A stretch of 64,000 bases of DNA. Origin: Manihot esculenta (lineage: Eukaryota > Streptophyta > Magnoliopsida > Malpighiales > Euphorbiaceae). The notes beneath the pieces were generated by a model that saw nothing but the letters and a program-made list of their open reading frames with translations, searched no databases and had not been told where the DNA came from. A program made the translations under genes and the position numbers. Where the stretch lies: assembly GCF_001659605.2 (NCBI RefSeq), contig NC_035176.2, positions 22,606,847 through 22,670,846 on the forward strand. Reading direction: 5' to 3'. This document shows, in pieces, positions 42,599-55,017 of this stretch; within the stretch, counting starts at the first letter, position 1; every line of letters begins with the position of its first letter.

Positions 42599-44852
42599 TG
42601 TAATACCCGGCTAGATTCAGACATCGGAATTCCTACCGTCCGGTGGAATTCGTGGATGTCAGAGGTCTCTGGAAGGGTAAGAGAAAGTTGTTCTAAAATG
42701 TTTTCAAATGTTTTAAAGGTTTAGAATGGAAACAGATTGAGTTTTGAAGAGAAAAGGCCAAGGAGGCATTTTGCCATGTTCGGCCGCCGAAGGTAAAGTT
42801 CGGCCGCCGAAAGTGCCCTGGATTTGGCCCCCGAAGGCAAAGTTCGGCCGCCGAACGTTGCATGGTTTCGCATGCAGTTTCGGCTGCCGAAGCTGAGGCG
42901 GTCAGTCGCCTATAAGAAACCCTCAGTCGGTGAAATGGATCCAAATTGCTTCCTTTTCATGCCCAGAGGTGAGTTCTTGATCTCCTTGGATTGTTTTCAT
43001 GGTTTTTCTTCAAATCTTTCAAAGTTAAACAAGTTTTAAGGAAGTTTTATGTGTTTTTTGAAGAGTTTGAAAGCTTGGAGAAGTTTGGAGCTTGAATCTC
43101 CATTTGGATCACACCAGCCTTTGTTCTTCAAAAGGTAAGTGGAGATCCTTGGTGTTTATACTATTTTCTATGAGTTTTATGAAGGGAAGGGGAGTTAATG
43201 CTTGAGTTTGCGTGAGTTGTGCATATTAGGGTGTATGGACCCTTTATGCTTTATGTTTGTTTATTGAGCTTGTTTGTTGGAGTTTAAGGGGTCTTAAGCT
43301 CCTATATGCTTGTTGTAGGAGATATGAAGGAGTTAGAGAGGTTAAATGCATGTTGTGAAGGCTTGGAAGGTGTGGGAGGCGTGTTTATGCACGAAGCTGA
43401 GTTCTGGATGAACTCAGGTTCGGCAGCAGAAGGAGGATTCGGCCGCCGAACATGCCCGACTTTCGTCTCTGGAGGAGACATTCGGCCGCCGAAGGTGCTG
43501 CCGAAGGTGCCCTGTCCAGCCTTCCTTTGCTTGTTTTGCATGCATGTTTTGAGGTGTTCTAGAGGGGTTTTGGGGAATTGTTTTATCAGTTGCATAGAGT
43601 ATGTGTGGTGCCTCATTTACGTCCTCCATTGTAGGATTGGACCCGAGGAACCGAGGTGTTTAGCAGTCGTAGCTGTTGCAGAGTTAGAGGTAGCCCAGAG
43701 TTAGCCAAGCAGTGGCTACAAGTGAGTGGAACTAAACTTAATATTTTATCTTGAGAAATGACACGATTCTAGCATGATCCATGCATCATAAACTACCCTG
43801 TTATGTTTAGGTTGTGTTGCATTAGAATTCACGAATAAGATGCATTGCATAGATGTTGTTCCTGTGGATGAATGTTGGATGATCCTTAGCCCTTGATAGA
43901 GATCAGATACAGAGTTATGGCATGAGATAGCCATACCAGGTCACTCCTGGATAGGCCAGGTCGCTCCTGGTACTATGAGTGAGACAGATAGCCTGTCAGA
44001 TCAGAGTTAAGAGTAGACCAGGTGATGACATAGTCTCCTTGGCACAGTTGGTCATGTTATGATATCAGAGCAGAGATAAGAGTAGACCAGGTGATGACAT
44101 AGTCTCCTTGGCACAGTTGGTCATATTATAACATGTAGTTGAGGGCTATTGGTGACAAATTCATCCGTGAGATGATATGTTTGTGATGCATTTCATGAAA
44201 AACATGTAATTAATGAATTATTTTATTGTTCCTCCTCACTGGGCTCTAGAGCTCATCCCACTCCCTTAACCCCAGTTTTGCAGGTTCCGAGATAGCTATG
44301 GGAAGTCAGAGTCAGCAAAAGTACAGAGGAAAGATATGCATGAATGTATGTTTGTAATAGCATAGTGGACATGATGTAATTAAAAGATTAGTTGTAATGT
44401 ATAGATATGTACTGTCATATACTGGATAGACTTGTGCTTTCCCTCGTGTCATGGCTGTAGTGTGGTGTATGATTAATCCCTTGTACATGAATCCTGTTTT
44501 ACGTTTCTTGATGAGAAATGTGTGAGTTAGGCTTAATGTATGGCTTCGATGAGATACCAGTGGGATGTGTTACAGATTAAAAGAGGTTTCAATCCCTTGA
44601 ACCACAGCAGATAGTAGTCCCTAGTATAGGCCCTGAGGGCCATTTCAGATTGACATATCTGAGTAGCAGTAGTTACGCCTACAGAGTTTTACAGGATTGT
44701 TGAGTCGTTTTGTATCATGTATGGGATTTATCAGGTACACAGAGAGTATAGTCGGCTTGCTACGGGTCCCGGCGGCCTTAAGCCGATCTGGATCCTAGTG
44801 CCAGTGATGGTTCAGGCTGTTACAGAGGGGTACCGGTTTCCGGGTCGTTACA
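42599..44852 (+). mobile_element. Element D: solo LTR related to element C LTRs
   Basis: 2254 bp, TGTAATACCCGGC to GGGTCGTTACA, opposite orientation to C, with an exact 5-bp target duplication CTTTA (42594-42598 and 44853-44857). The TATA-like CCTATAAGAAA is near 42908. It has five exact TTCGGCCGCCGAA motifs in two clusters (42778-42900 and 43420-43510). The minisatellite region (43925-44130) has a different unit from that of C. Confidence 0.92.
43936..44130. repeat. Minisatellite region of solo LTR D
   Basis: CCAGGTCACTCCTGG and CCAGGTCGCTCCTGG, followed by two copies of an approximately 70-bp unit containing GTAGACCAGGTGATGACATA and TCCTTGGCACAGTTGGTCAT. It occupies the position of the C minisatellite and keeps only the CCAGG...CCTGG core. 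Confidence 0.8.
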
Positions 44853-44857
44853 CTTTA

Positions 44858-45145
44858 TATGTAAAAGGGTGAGGCTATGTAGGCAACTGTAGCTTCTCTA
44901 CCAATTGCTTAGCTCTCAGCTTCTCTTAACTACAACTATCAATAATTAGCCTGCAAATCGCTTCTCCCACTCGATACTTCGCCTGAAAAATCTTCCTCCT
45001 TTGCGTCTCATCCTCATATTTCGTCAAGCATAGAATTTTCTGCACTACATAGGTGACCTCTCCATCTTCAGAACCAGCAATAGATCCATCATCGCCATTC
45101 ACTTCCTCCTCAGATTCAACCACCTGCTCAACCATATTAACCTGT
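44858..45145 (-). pseudogene. Element B gag-protease junction
   Basis: 45135-44926 reads VVESEEEVNGDDGSIAG and EVTYVVQKILCL, then the C-terminal phrase QAKYRVGEAICRLIID. It aligns with A at 15895-16075. It is cut on the left by element D and on the right by element E, both with clean target duplications. Confidence 0.85.
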
Positions 45146-46885
45146 TGACTTGCGGTTGTCGAAGCCGATAAAAAACAACCTTTCCGATTATCAACAATTT
45201 TACAACTGCAGATAGTGGTAAAGGATCGAATCCACAGAGAATTGTAAACTTATCTATTTTTCTCAACAAGACCAAGAGAATTAATTGAATGAGAAACTGA
45301 AAGCAAGTAACTGAAAGCGGATCAAAAGTAAAGTGCAGTAAAAGTAAAAAGGGGGGGTTTGAGATTGATTTGATTAACAAACTACGGACAGCAATTAAAT
45401 GAGCAAGTAATAATTAAATAAAAGATAAATCTAATATGAGAAAGGTCTAGTTGAAGAGATGGATCCACTTTGGTTGTTTGGATTGATCATTGAAACTTAT
45501 GTTCTCTTAATTGATTCAATAGATTAGTTATGGAGATGGAAAACGCTTCTCACCACCATGTCTCTCCTTATGATTAAATCAATTAGGGAACGTCCTCTAA
45601 TCAATTACTAATTAACAAATTGCCAAGGAACGTCCTTGGGCCTTAGGCTTCAAAACAATTGTCAATTGCATGAAGAAATAGAGAGATCCAATCCTAGCTA
45701 CTCAAACGTATGAGATGTTACTAGATCACACAATTCCTTGGTTTTTACACCAAGTGTTCTTATGTTAGAATAATTCTAGCAATTACGGACTTAAAATTAT
45801 CCCAACTAACAATCAATTACCTTGTAATCAAGAATCAAGTGGCCAATTTGATCAAAACAACAAAGTAATCATGGATTCAAACACACAATTGCATGAATAT
45901 TGAACTAATCAAAGACAAATAGTTTATGTTCAGATCTCACAATCCATAAAACAACCTTAGTTTCAACCAATCTTCAACTAGAATAAAAGGTTTCAGCCAC
46001 TCATGGCTGAAACAAAAATCAAAAACAAGAAGAGAAGATGGAGAGGATGAACTGAATGGTGGAGAGGAGAGATGGAACGCCGGCTGCCCTTGCTTGGCCG
46101 AATTGGGGGAGTTGCAATCTGCCTCTCTTGGTCTTCTTGAAGCCTTTAAATATGTCTTGAGAGGCTGCCTAGGGTTTCTTGGCCGTCCATGTATCTTTTA
46201 GAGGCTGCCCAAAATACCATTGGTCCAAGGTGTGCCATCTATGCACATGTGTGGAGGGAAAAACGTGGGACTTATCTTCAATTGCAAGGAGTGGGCTCTT
46301 TGGTCTTTGTTTGCTGCCCAAATGTCTTCAAGATGCTGTCCAAGGTGCCCAAGACTTGCCTTCACACTCTCCTTGCCACCCATGCACTAATAAGGAAGGT
46401 GGAGCCTCCTTTGCAATTTGAATTTTGAATGTGCAAGGCATGTGTGGCATGTGTGACTTTCTTTGACTTCTTTGGCAAGTTGAATCTTGAAATTAAAAAT
46501 TTGAATATGAATCTTGAATATTTGAATTTCAAAATACTTTCCTTATGTGGCTCTTCATATATGGCAAGTTGAGGCTTGACTTCTTGAATAAGGAAAGGGC
46601 TACTTGGAGATTTGAAATTTGAATTTCAAATTGTCTTGGCTGAATGTTCTTTCCATGTTTGCCACTTTCCTTATTTAGAACTTTCTTTATTTAGCTTCAC
46701 TTGATTTCAACTTGGCAGGCTTGCTCTCCTTTGCTCCATTTAAGGCAGTTTTAAGGGTATTTTCTCCAAAATGTCCTTTTTCATCATTTTCTGCAAAATA
46801 ATGTCAAGAGCACTAAATTAAGCAGAAATCATGTAAATAATCATCAATAATATTAAGATAAAAAGGATTAAAATATGCTCTATCA
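45146..46885 (-). repeat. 3' LTR of element E
   Basis: On the minus strand TGATAGAGCATATT...GCAAGTCA. Closely matches 52259-53984 and more distantly 283-1734 and 23716-24766. Short frames inside it (46179-46428) recur in the other LTR but have no domain. Confidence 0.92.
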
Positions 46886-47950
46886 AATACCCCCACACCT
46901 AGCCTTTTGCTTGTCCTCAAGCAAATAAACATAGTCAGATAAGCTTTCTTTGCTACTTGATCCTTATTTCCACTTAAGCTCTTACTCAAGACACCTATTT
47001 TGAATTATTGCAATGAATAATATATGCATGAAGATTACTCACATTCTTTCCTTGTTTCCCTTTACTTAACATGGCTAGGATTTGTTTTACTCAAGAGAGA
47101 GATCATGCATGCACATATTAATTGTTCAGATAAGACTTTTTCTAGCTTTCAGAGTGACTTGTCCTTACCTTGAAGTACTTTATTCAGCTTTTTGCACTTT
47201 TAATTTTGCTTGAAAAAGTCACCAACCTTTTGACTTGAAGGTACATATTTGTGATACCTACTCCCAGTTACTCAGTTGGTCACCTGTCCAAGTGGCTACT
47301 AGCTCTGTTCATAGTCTTTTGACTATTGGAACAGTTTTCAATTTGTGCTTTTGAAGTCTAAGCCTTTGTGAATTTCTTTCTCACAATGATTTGGGCAAAT
47401 CAACACCAATTGCTAAATCAAGTCATGTTAAGTTCATTCACACAATTTTCAATTTATTCTCTCTAATGAGTGTCATCAATATATTTTTCACCATGGCAAA
47501 CTCAAGGATTCAGTTCAAAAGGCAATTCTCAAACATGAATATAACTCACTGCAATTGATTCAACATAAGTTTAAAGAGTCATCACATCAACGGGGTCATG
47601 GATAGAAAAACTCATCCAATATAGTTCATCAGTTTGAGTAGAGTAAATCAAAAAGAAGAAGAAGAAGGTTGTGGTTGTGTGTGTTTTATTGAAAGCATAA
47701 ATGAAAAAAAAACTAAAGGGAGAACTGAAAGAAAAATCACATGAACTGCATAAAATCAAGCAAAAATTGCAAATTCTGAAAGAAAAAAAAATTTTCGCAG
47801 AACTGAAGAAGAAAAAAAGAAGAAGGGAAGAAGAAGAGAAGAAGAGAAGAGATATGCACCCCCACACCTAAATCATGCATTGTCCTCAATGTATAAGAAA
47901 CATAAAAGAATAAAGGAAACTGAGTACTCCCCTGGGGTGTAAGGTGCATG
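46886..47950 (-). other. Element E 3' non-coding region with two polypurine-tract-like boxes
   Basis: The purine tract next to the 3' LTR (complement of 46889-46901, TAGGTGTGGGGGT) follows TTGAGGACAAG. The same arrangement, with TTGAGGACAA then TAGGTGTGGGGGT, occurs again about 970 bp upstream (complement of 47858-47870). Between them are GAA-rich and TTC-rich stretches but no integrase. Confidence 0.7.
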
Positions 47951-48513
47951 GTGCGATTCACTTAGGCTGAATGAGTGACGAACAGATGTTTATCTGGGAA
48001 GTCTTCCTTGACTGGACCAGGCACAGAGCTAGATGGGAGCCGACTGAGGTGGTCAGCTACTAGATTTTCTTTCCCTTTCTTGTCTCTTATCTCCAGATCA
48101 AACACTTGTAATAGAAGAATCTACCGAATGAGTCTCGGTTTTGCTTCCTTTTTCTTGATCAAATATCGCAAAGCTGCATGGCCAGAATAGACAATGACTT
48201 TGGTCCCCAAGAGATATGGTCTGAATTTCTCTAAAGCAAATACAACAGCCAAGAGCTCCTTCTCTGTTGTTGTGTAGTTGCTTTGTGTAACATCCAGTGT
48301 GCGAGAGGCATAGTGAATGACGTGGGGTGAGTTTCCCACACATTGCCCCAAGACTGCTCCTACTGCATAGTTGCTTGCATCACACATGATTTCAAAGGTC
48401 AAGTTCCAATCAGGTGCTTGAATAACTGGGGCAGTCACAAGCAATTTCTTTATGAGATCAAATGCAGTTTGACAACCTGTATCAAAATCAAATGTCACAT
48501 CTTGTTGGAGCAA
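47950..48513 (-). pseudogene. Element E RNase H, broken by a stop
   Basis: 48513-48121 reads [57 protein letters not shown] and [18 protein letters not shown], a Ty3 RNase H. A Ser stands where Asp is usual in [12 protein letters not shown]. After a stop at 48121 the frame continues through IRDKKGKENLVADHLSRL and ends near 47965. The integrase that should follow is missing. Confidence 0.9.
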
Positions 48514-49594
48514 TTTACATAAGGCTGTGTGATTTTGGAGAAATCTTTTATGAATCTCCTATAGAATCCTGCATGACCAAGGAAAGAACGGACTTCTTTA
48601 ACATTTGTAGGATAAGGCAGATTTTTAATTGTATCTACCTTAGCCTTGTCTACTTCAATTCCTTTAGCTGAAACAACATGTCCTAAAACCATACCTTGAT
48701 TAACCATAAAATGATATTTTTCATAATTAAGCACAACGTTAGACTCAAGGCATCTCTGTAGGATCTTTTCCAAGTTGGCAAGGAATTCTTCAAAAGAGTT
48801 ACCATGCACTGTGAAGTCATCCATGAACACTTCAATTATCTTACCCATATAGTCAGAGAATATGCTCATCATGGATCGCTGAAAGGTGGCAGGTGCATTG
48901 CATAGTCCAAATGGCATTCTTCTAAAGGCAAAAGTGCCAAAAGGATAAGTGAAGGTGGTCTTCTCTTGGTCTTCTGGAGCAACTGGAATCTGATAAAAAC
49001 CTGAATAACCATCAAGACAACAATAATGGGACTTACCTGCAAGCCTTTCAAGCATCTGATCAATGAAAGGTAGTGGGAAGTGGTCTTTTCTTATTGCAGC
49101 ATTTAGCTTTCTGTAGTCCATGCACACTCTCCATCCATTCTGAACTCTTATGGGAACAAGTTCTCCTTCAACATTTGGAACAATGGTAATTCCAGTTTTC
49201 TTTGGAACTACATGCACAGGACTTAACCATTTGCTATCAGAGATAGGATAGATAATACCTGCATCTAGGAGCTTGACTATTTCTTTCTTTACTACCTCCA
49301 TCATAGGTGGATTCAGTCTTCTTTGAGCATCTCTGACTGGCTTGCATTCATCCTCCATGTGTATTCTATGCATGCATGTATGGCTCCTTTGTGTTTCTGC
49401 AGTACTCTCAGGAGGCTTGCTTCTTCATGTTGGCTCAACTCATTAGACACTATTACTGGTAGTGTCTTGTCAGCTCCCAAGTACATGTATTTCAGATGGC
49501 CTGGAAGAGGTTTCAAATCTACTTCTGTTGCTTTCTGACTGGTGTTCTGCGTTGGACTCTTTTCAGTTGTTCCTTGCGCAAGGACTAACTGCAA
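48495..49594 (-). pseudogene. Element E reverse transcriptase, nearly intact, shifted at both ends
   Basis: 49594-49313 holds the linker (LPGHLKYMYLGADKTLPVIV, LLRVLQKHKGAI). 49373-48495 is a 292-codon frame with the Athila RT core: LLDAGIIYPISDSKWLSPV, GWRVCMDYRKLN, CCLDGYSGFYQIPVAPEDQE, FAFRRMPFGLCNAPATFQR and the catalytic VFMDDFTVHG (FMDD is normal for this lineage). [19 protein letters not shown] closes the domain, after which a shift leads into RNase H. All catalytic aspartates are present. Confidence 0.92.
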
Positions 49595-49599
49595 AGGCG

Positions 49600-49800
49600 G
49601 ACTGGAAGAGCTTGCTTACGTTGGAGGCTGTGGAGCAAGGTTCGGCTGCCGAAAGGAAGTGGAGCTCGGCGGCCGAAAGATCAAGGCTTCAGTTTGCGCA
49701 GGTCCTCCCTGAAGTGGTGCGACTGACTTTCCTTTATTCTGCGTTTGACTGCAGACTACCTGTTGGATGCTACAGACTGTTTCTTTAATTTTTGGCTCTT
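49600..49800 (-). other. Element E protease-RT spacer containing two GCCGAA hairpin motifs
   Basis: The plus strand reads GGTTCGGCTGCCGAAAGG and CTCGGCGGCCGAAAG at about 49640-49676. These are close to the 13-bp motif that fills the LTRs of elements C and D, although E is otherwise unrelated to them. Confidence 0.6.
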
Positions 49801-49801
49801 T

Positions 49802-50815
49802 CTAGCTCTCAATCTGTACCTGATCAATATCTCTGCAGAAATCACTGTTAAGAATATCATCTTGATTTTCATCAAAAATTTCCTGGCTCAAACAATCAAC
49901 AATATCAAGTCCATAAACAGGGGATATATCATGTGGATATTTCATAGCAGCATAGACATTATATTTAATGACTTCCCCTTCAAACTCCATAGTTAAAGTA
50001 TCATCATGCACATCAATCTTAGTCCTAGCAGTACTCAAGAAAGGACGTCCAAGAAGGATATCAGAACTAGTATTACAACTGTCTTCCTTAGTATCAATCA
50101 CATAAAAATCTGCAGGAAATACAAGTTCATCTACTTAAACTAACACATCTTCTAAAACACCTATAGGATGTACCACAGATCTATCAGCTAATTGTATCAC
50201 AACTCTTGTGTCCTTTAGTGCACATGCATTCAAAGATTTATAGATGGAGAGAGGCATAACATTAATGGATGCACCAAGATCACACATAGCTTTCTTAATA
50301 CCAACATTCCCAATCTTGCAAGAAATAGCAAACATACCTTTATCTTTGCATTTAGTAGGGAGTTCTCTTTTAATCACAGCAGTAACAACTTCACCTACAC
50401 TTACTTTCTCTCTTGCAGCTATCTTTCTTCTATTGGTACATAGTTCTTTCAGAAATTTTGCGTACCTGGGAATCTGCTTAACAGCATCTAGCAGTGGTAT
50501 GTTGATTTTCACCTTTTTGAAAGTCTCAAGAATCTCCTTTTCTTCCTTTTCTTTTTGTGTTCTTTCAAATCTCTTTGGAAAAGGAGGTGGAATGTGGAAG
50601 CTTACCTTTTGTTCAGTCTTTTGCGCAGGAGGTGCTGCAGATTGCACAGGAGGTGCTGCAGATGCTTGCCTTTGCGCAACTGGCTCTTCAGAATGCGCTG
50701 GAGAGGCTTCTGAATCAATTGGCTTTTGCGCTTCTTGCTTCTCTTGCTCATAACTAGCATTTTGAAGTTCTTTCTCACTTCTCAAGGTGATGGCACTCAC
50801 ATTCTGTCTGGGGTT
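49802..50815 (-). pseudogene. Element E protease region, split by one stop
   Basis: 50800-50135 starts SAITLRSEKELQNA, passes through a Pro/Ala-rich repeat, and reaches the protease active site CDLGASINVMPLSIYKSL (DLGA in place of DTGA, usual for this lineage). After a TAA near 50132 it continues VDELVFPADFYVID and SSDILLGRPFLSTARTKIDV in 50101-49802. The stop is a single-base change from a sense codon. Confidence 0.88.
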
Positions 50816-50824
50816 AGTTTCAGT

Positions 50825-52207
50825 TTAGGAAGGAAGCTTACCTTGGGATTCAGATTTGCTCATTAGCTGTCCCACCTGTTGTTGGAGAGTCTGCACAGAG
50901 TTTGTAAGTGTTTCTATCATCCTTTCAAGGTGTGGATTGGAACTTGAAGGTGCTGGTTGGGCTTGATTCCTGTGGTAGTTCTGATAGTTCTGATTATTGT
51001 TGGCCCTTCCATAGCAAAAATTGGGATGGTCCTTCCAGCCTGGATTGTATGTATTGGAATATGGATCATGTCTAGGCTGGTTATTGTATCCACCAATGGC
51101 ATTGACTTGCTGATTGTCTTCTTGAAGTGTAGGACACTGATCAGTGGGGTGTCCTACATATGCACATATCCCACATGGCCTAGGTGGCTAGGATGCTTGA
51201 GCTTGTTGAGCAAATCCTATGACAACATTTTTCATCATAGAGGTTAGTTTAGAAAGCTGAGAAGAAATATCGGGTGAGCTTACCTTATTTACTCCTCTCT
51301 GCAGTTGCTTTTCTTCTCCATATTGCCTAGATGAGGCTGCAAGCGTTGAGATCAACTCTCTCATCTCCCTAGGTGTTTTGTCTGCAATGGATCCTCCACA
51401 GGCTACATCAATGAACCTTCTTTCTAATGAGAGCAATCCTCCATAGAAGAACTGCATGAGGGACTTATCTGATATATCATGTTGTGGACAACCTGTACAC
51501 AGTCTTTCAAACCTTTCCCAATAATCATATAAATCCTCAGTTGGTTTTTGACTTATGCTAGTGATTTCTCTTATTATGCCAATGGCTTTAGATGTTGGAA
51601 AATATTTGTTCAGAAAAGTTATAACCATATCATCCCAAGAAGTAATAGATCCAGGTGGCAGATAAAATAACCAATCTTTAGCATAGTCATCCAATGAAAA
51701 AGGAAAAGCTCTTAACTTAACATGATCTTCAGAAATACCTTGAGGTCTCATAGATGAACAAACAATATTGAACTCTTTCAAGTGCTTGTATGGATTTTCA
51801 TTTTGCAAACCTCTAAATTTAGGAAGAAGATGGATCAAACTTGTTTTCAGTTCAAAGGGAACTATCAGAGGTGGATAGGAGATGCAAAGTGGTGCTTGAT
51901 CGCCTACAGGTATTGCCAATTCTCTCATGGTTCTTTCTCTTGGCATTGGAGCTCTAATGGCTGGATTTTCTTGAATTATTTGCTGATGGACAACATGTTC
52001 ATTGTGGGCAGCAGGTTGTGCATTATGTTCAGCCATTGGTGCGGCTTGGTGTGTTTCAGATGAAGCTTCTGCGCAGGGCACTCCTTCAGGCGCAGGTGTG
52101 GCTTCGGTTGGGTGTTCAGGCGCAGTGGCTTGCTTTCCTAGTCTTCTGATGGTGCGTTCAATTTTCGGATCGTAAGGCAGAGTGTCCCTACGTTCAGATC
52201 TGGTCAT
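50825..52207 (-). pseudogene. Element E gag, one internal stop before the zinc knuckle
   Basis: The 52207 ATG (MTRSERRDTLPYDPK) is 30 bp past the primer site. 52207-51188 (339 codons) contains the Athila gag capsid domain: LIHLLPKFRGLQNENPYKHL, VKLRAFPFSLDDYAKDWLFY, WDDMVITFLNKYFP and LMQFFYGGLLSLERRFID. A TAG at 51188 separates it from the zinc knuckle CGICAYVGHPTDQC and the following Asn-rich stretch, which continue in the same frame to about 50825. Confidence 0.9.
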
Positions 52208-52236
52208 GAAAGAAAAATAAACAAGTTAGAACAATT

Positions 52237-52253
52237 CCCCGGCAACGGCGCCA
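52237..52253 (-). promoter_or_regulatory. Primer binding site, tRNA-Asp (element E)
   Basis: The complement reads TGGCGCCGTTGCCGGGG, matching the 3' end of plant tRNA-Asp and typical of Athila elements. It lies 5 bp from the LTR edge. Confidence 0.9.
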
Positions 52254-52258
52254 ATTTT

Positions 52259-53984
52259 TGACTCGCGGTTATCGAAGCCGGTCAAAAATAACCTTTCTGG
52301 TTATCAATAATTTTACAACTGTAGATAGTGGTAAAGGATCGAATCCACAGAGAATTGTAAACTTATCTATTTTTCTCAACAAGACCAAGATAATTAATTG
52401 AATAAGAAACTGAAAGCGGATCAAAAGTAAAGTGCAGTAAAAGTAAAAAGGGAGGGTTTGAGATTGATTTGATTAACAAACTATGGACATCAATTAAATG
52501 AGCAAGTAATAATTAAATAAAAGATAAATCTAATATGAGAAAGGTCTAGTTGAAGAGATGGATCAACTTTGGTTGTTTGGATTGATCATTGAAACTTATG
52601 TTCTCTTGATTGATTCAATAGATTAGTTATGGAGATGGAAAACGCTTCTCACCACCATGTCTCTCCTTATGATTAAATCAATTAGGGAACGTCCTCTAAT
52701 CAATTACTAATTAACAAATTGCCAAGGAATGTCCTTGGGCCTTAGGCATCAAAACAATTATCAATTGCATAAAGAATGAGAGAGATCCAATCCTAGCTAC
52801 TCAAACGCATGAGATGTTGCTAGATCACACAATTCCTTGGTTTTTACACCAAGTGTTCTTATGTTAGAATAATTCCAGCAATTACGGACTAAAAATTATC
52901 CCAACTAACAATCAATTACCTTATAATCAAGAATCAAGTGGCCAATTTGATCAAAACAACAAAGTAATCATGGATTCAAACATACAATTGCATGAATATT
53001 GAACTAATCAAAGACAAATAGTTTATGTTCAGATCTCACAATCCATAAAACAACCTTAGTTTCAACCAATCTTCAACTAGAATAAAAAGTTTCAGCCACT
53101 CATGGCTGAAACAAAAATCAAAAACAAGAAGAGAAGATGGAGAGGATGAACTGAATGGTGGAGAGGAGAGATGGAGCGCCGGCTGCCCTTGCTTGGCCGA
53201 ATTGGGAGAGTTACAATCTGCCTCTCTTGGTCTTCTTGAAACCTTTAAATATGTCTTGAGAGGCCGCCTAGGGTTTCTTGGCCGTCCATGTATCTTTTAG
53301 ACGCTGCTCAAAATACCCTTGGTCCAAGGTGTGCCATCTATGCACATGTGTGGAGGGAAAAATGTGGGACTTGTCTTCAATTGCAAGGAGTGGGCTCTTT
53401 GGTCTTTGTTTGCTGCCCAAATATCTTCAAGATGCTGTCCAAGGTGCCCAAGACTTGCCTTCACACTCTCCTTGTCGCCCATGCACTAATAAGGAAGGTG
53501 GAGCCTCCTTTGCAATTTGAATTTTGAATGTGCAAGGCATATGTGGCATGTGTGACTTTCTTTGGCTTCTTTGGCAAGTTGAATCTTGGAATTAAAAATT
53601 TGAATATGAATCTTGAATATTTGAATTTCAAAATACTTTCCTTATTTGGCTCTTCATATATGGCAAGTTGAGGCTTGGCTTCTTGAATAAGGAAAGGGCT
53701 ACTTGGAGATTTGAAATTTGAATTTCAAATTGTCTTGGCTGAATGTTCTTTCCATGTTTGCCACTTTTCTTATTTAGAACTTTCCTTATTTAGCTTCACT
53801 TGATTTCAACTTGGCAGGCTTGCTCTCCTTTGCTCCATTTAAGGCAGTTTTAAAGGTATTTTCTCCAAAATGTTCTTTTTCATCATTTTCTGCAAAATAA
53901 TGTCAAGAGCACTAAATTAAGCAGAAATCATGTAAATAATCATCAATAATACCAAGATAAAAAGGACTAAAATATACTCTATCA
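52259..53984 (-). repeat. 5' LTR of element E
   Basis: 1726 bp, paired with 45146-46885. The ends are TGATAGAGTATATT and GCGAGTCA on the minus strand. Confidence 0.92.
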
Positions 53985-55003
53985 CCTGTCGACGATCATT
54001 ATTAATTCCTCTGCATTCTGGATAATTATTTGATCGATGACCAAGTTGCCTGCAGTGATAATATACGTCTCAAGTTGGTTTCTGATAAGGATTGGTTTTG
54101 TTTTCTTTGTCTGCTGTAGTGCTGACTGCTTTTTCCTTACTGTCTCTCCTTTCTTCTACAGTATTCTGAGGATTGCCAGAATTTACAACCCTAGAAGGCC
54201 GTCTGCTATAATTACCTCTATACTGTTGAGTTTCTATCAAACCATAATTTTTATAATTAAAATTTTGATTAGACTGATGTTAAGGCTGCCAATCAACACG
54301 TTCTTCTACTCTTTTTGCCATCTCAATGGCATCTGCCAAAGTAAAAATCACAGTTACTCTCATCATACAATAAATTTTGTGATTCAGTCCCCTCTGATAA
54401 TGAGCAACCTTCTTGGTTTTGTTCTCATAGTTTTCACATGTCACTTGCAATCTCAAAAACTCCTCCGTATATTCATCCACCTTCAAATCCCTTGAATACA
54501 GTTATGATACCGGTTATACAAAATTTGAGCATGATCACTTGACAAGAATCGTTGTTCAATCATCTGCTTCATCAACAGCCAGTTTCGTATAGGTTCCAGT
54601 ATCCTGCAATAGAGTTCATTTTGAACATAATTTCACCATACTGCTGCACCACCCTTTAATTTATAAGCCATAATTGGAACCTGTTGATCATCATCCACTT
54701 TCATAACTTCAAAAATCTGATCAACCTCCGCCAACCAATCAAGGACAGATTCTATAACCAATGAACCATAAAAGTTTTGAAGGTCTATCTTTATCTTGTA
54801 ACCTTTGTGATAATCCTATTGGAGATTTGCAGCCATAGGATTTGCGAACACAGGATTTCAAACTGGCTTTGGGCATTTGGCTGTGGTGGGTTGGTTGTTA
54901 CTCTGTTGTAATGCTAGCTGTTTGATCATTTCCCTCAATTCTGCCAAGGATGTCTCAATTGCAACGAGTCACGCCTCTTGATTGTCGGTCATGGATGAAC
55001 TTT
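53985..55003 (-). pseudogene. Element B gag, 5' part, broken
   Basis: On the minus strand it follows A gag: the start near 54990 (ATGACCGACAATCAAGAGG), AEVDQIFEVMKV-like sequence, YKLKGGAAVW, EEFLRLQVTCENYENKTKKV and GLNHKIYCMM in 54486-54280. The knuckle region lies near 54050, with CRQLGHRSNNYPECRG-like sequence. It ends at CCTGT, where element E inserted. Frameshifts occur near 54490 and 54600. Confidence 0.87.
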
Positions 55004-55015
55004 GCTCTGATACTA
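55004..55015 (-). promoter_or_regulatory. Primer binding site of element B
   Basis: The complement is TAGTATCAGAGC, one base different from the tRNA-Met site of element A. Confidence 0.8.
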
Positions 55016-55017
55016 AT

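Larger units (their letters stand above)
45146..53984 (-). mobile_element. Element E: Athila-like Ty3 retrotransposon lacking integrase
   Basis: 8839 bp inserted in the gag of element B, flanked by an exact 5-bp duplication CCTGT (45141-45145 and 53985-53989). LTRs of 1740 and 1726 bp are nearly identical over long stretches. The primer site matches tRNA-Asp, as in Athila elements. Gag, protease, RT and RNase H are recognisable, each with one or two breaks. No integrase or env-like frame was found between RNase H and the 3' LTR. The copy is young but non-autonomous. Confidence 0.93.

Noticed and set aside
46179..46428. 79-80 codon frames in both LTRs of element E
   Set aside because: Repeated in 53278-53527 because the LTRs are duplicates; two shifted frames overlap and no domain is seen.
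47571..47961. Phe/Ser-rich minus-strand frames after element E RNase H, considered as an env-like gene
   Set aside because: They come from GAA/TTC-rich sequence, are short, overlap in two frames, and show no signal or transmembrane pattern beyond low-complexity Phe runs.
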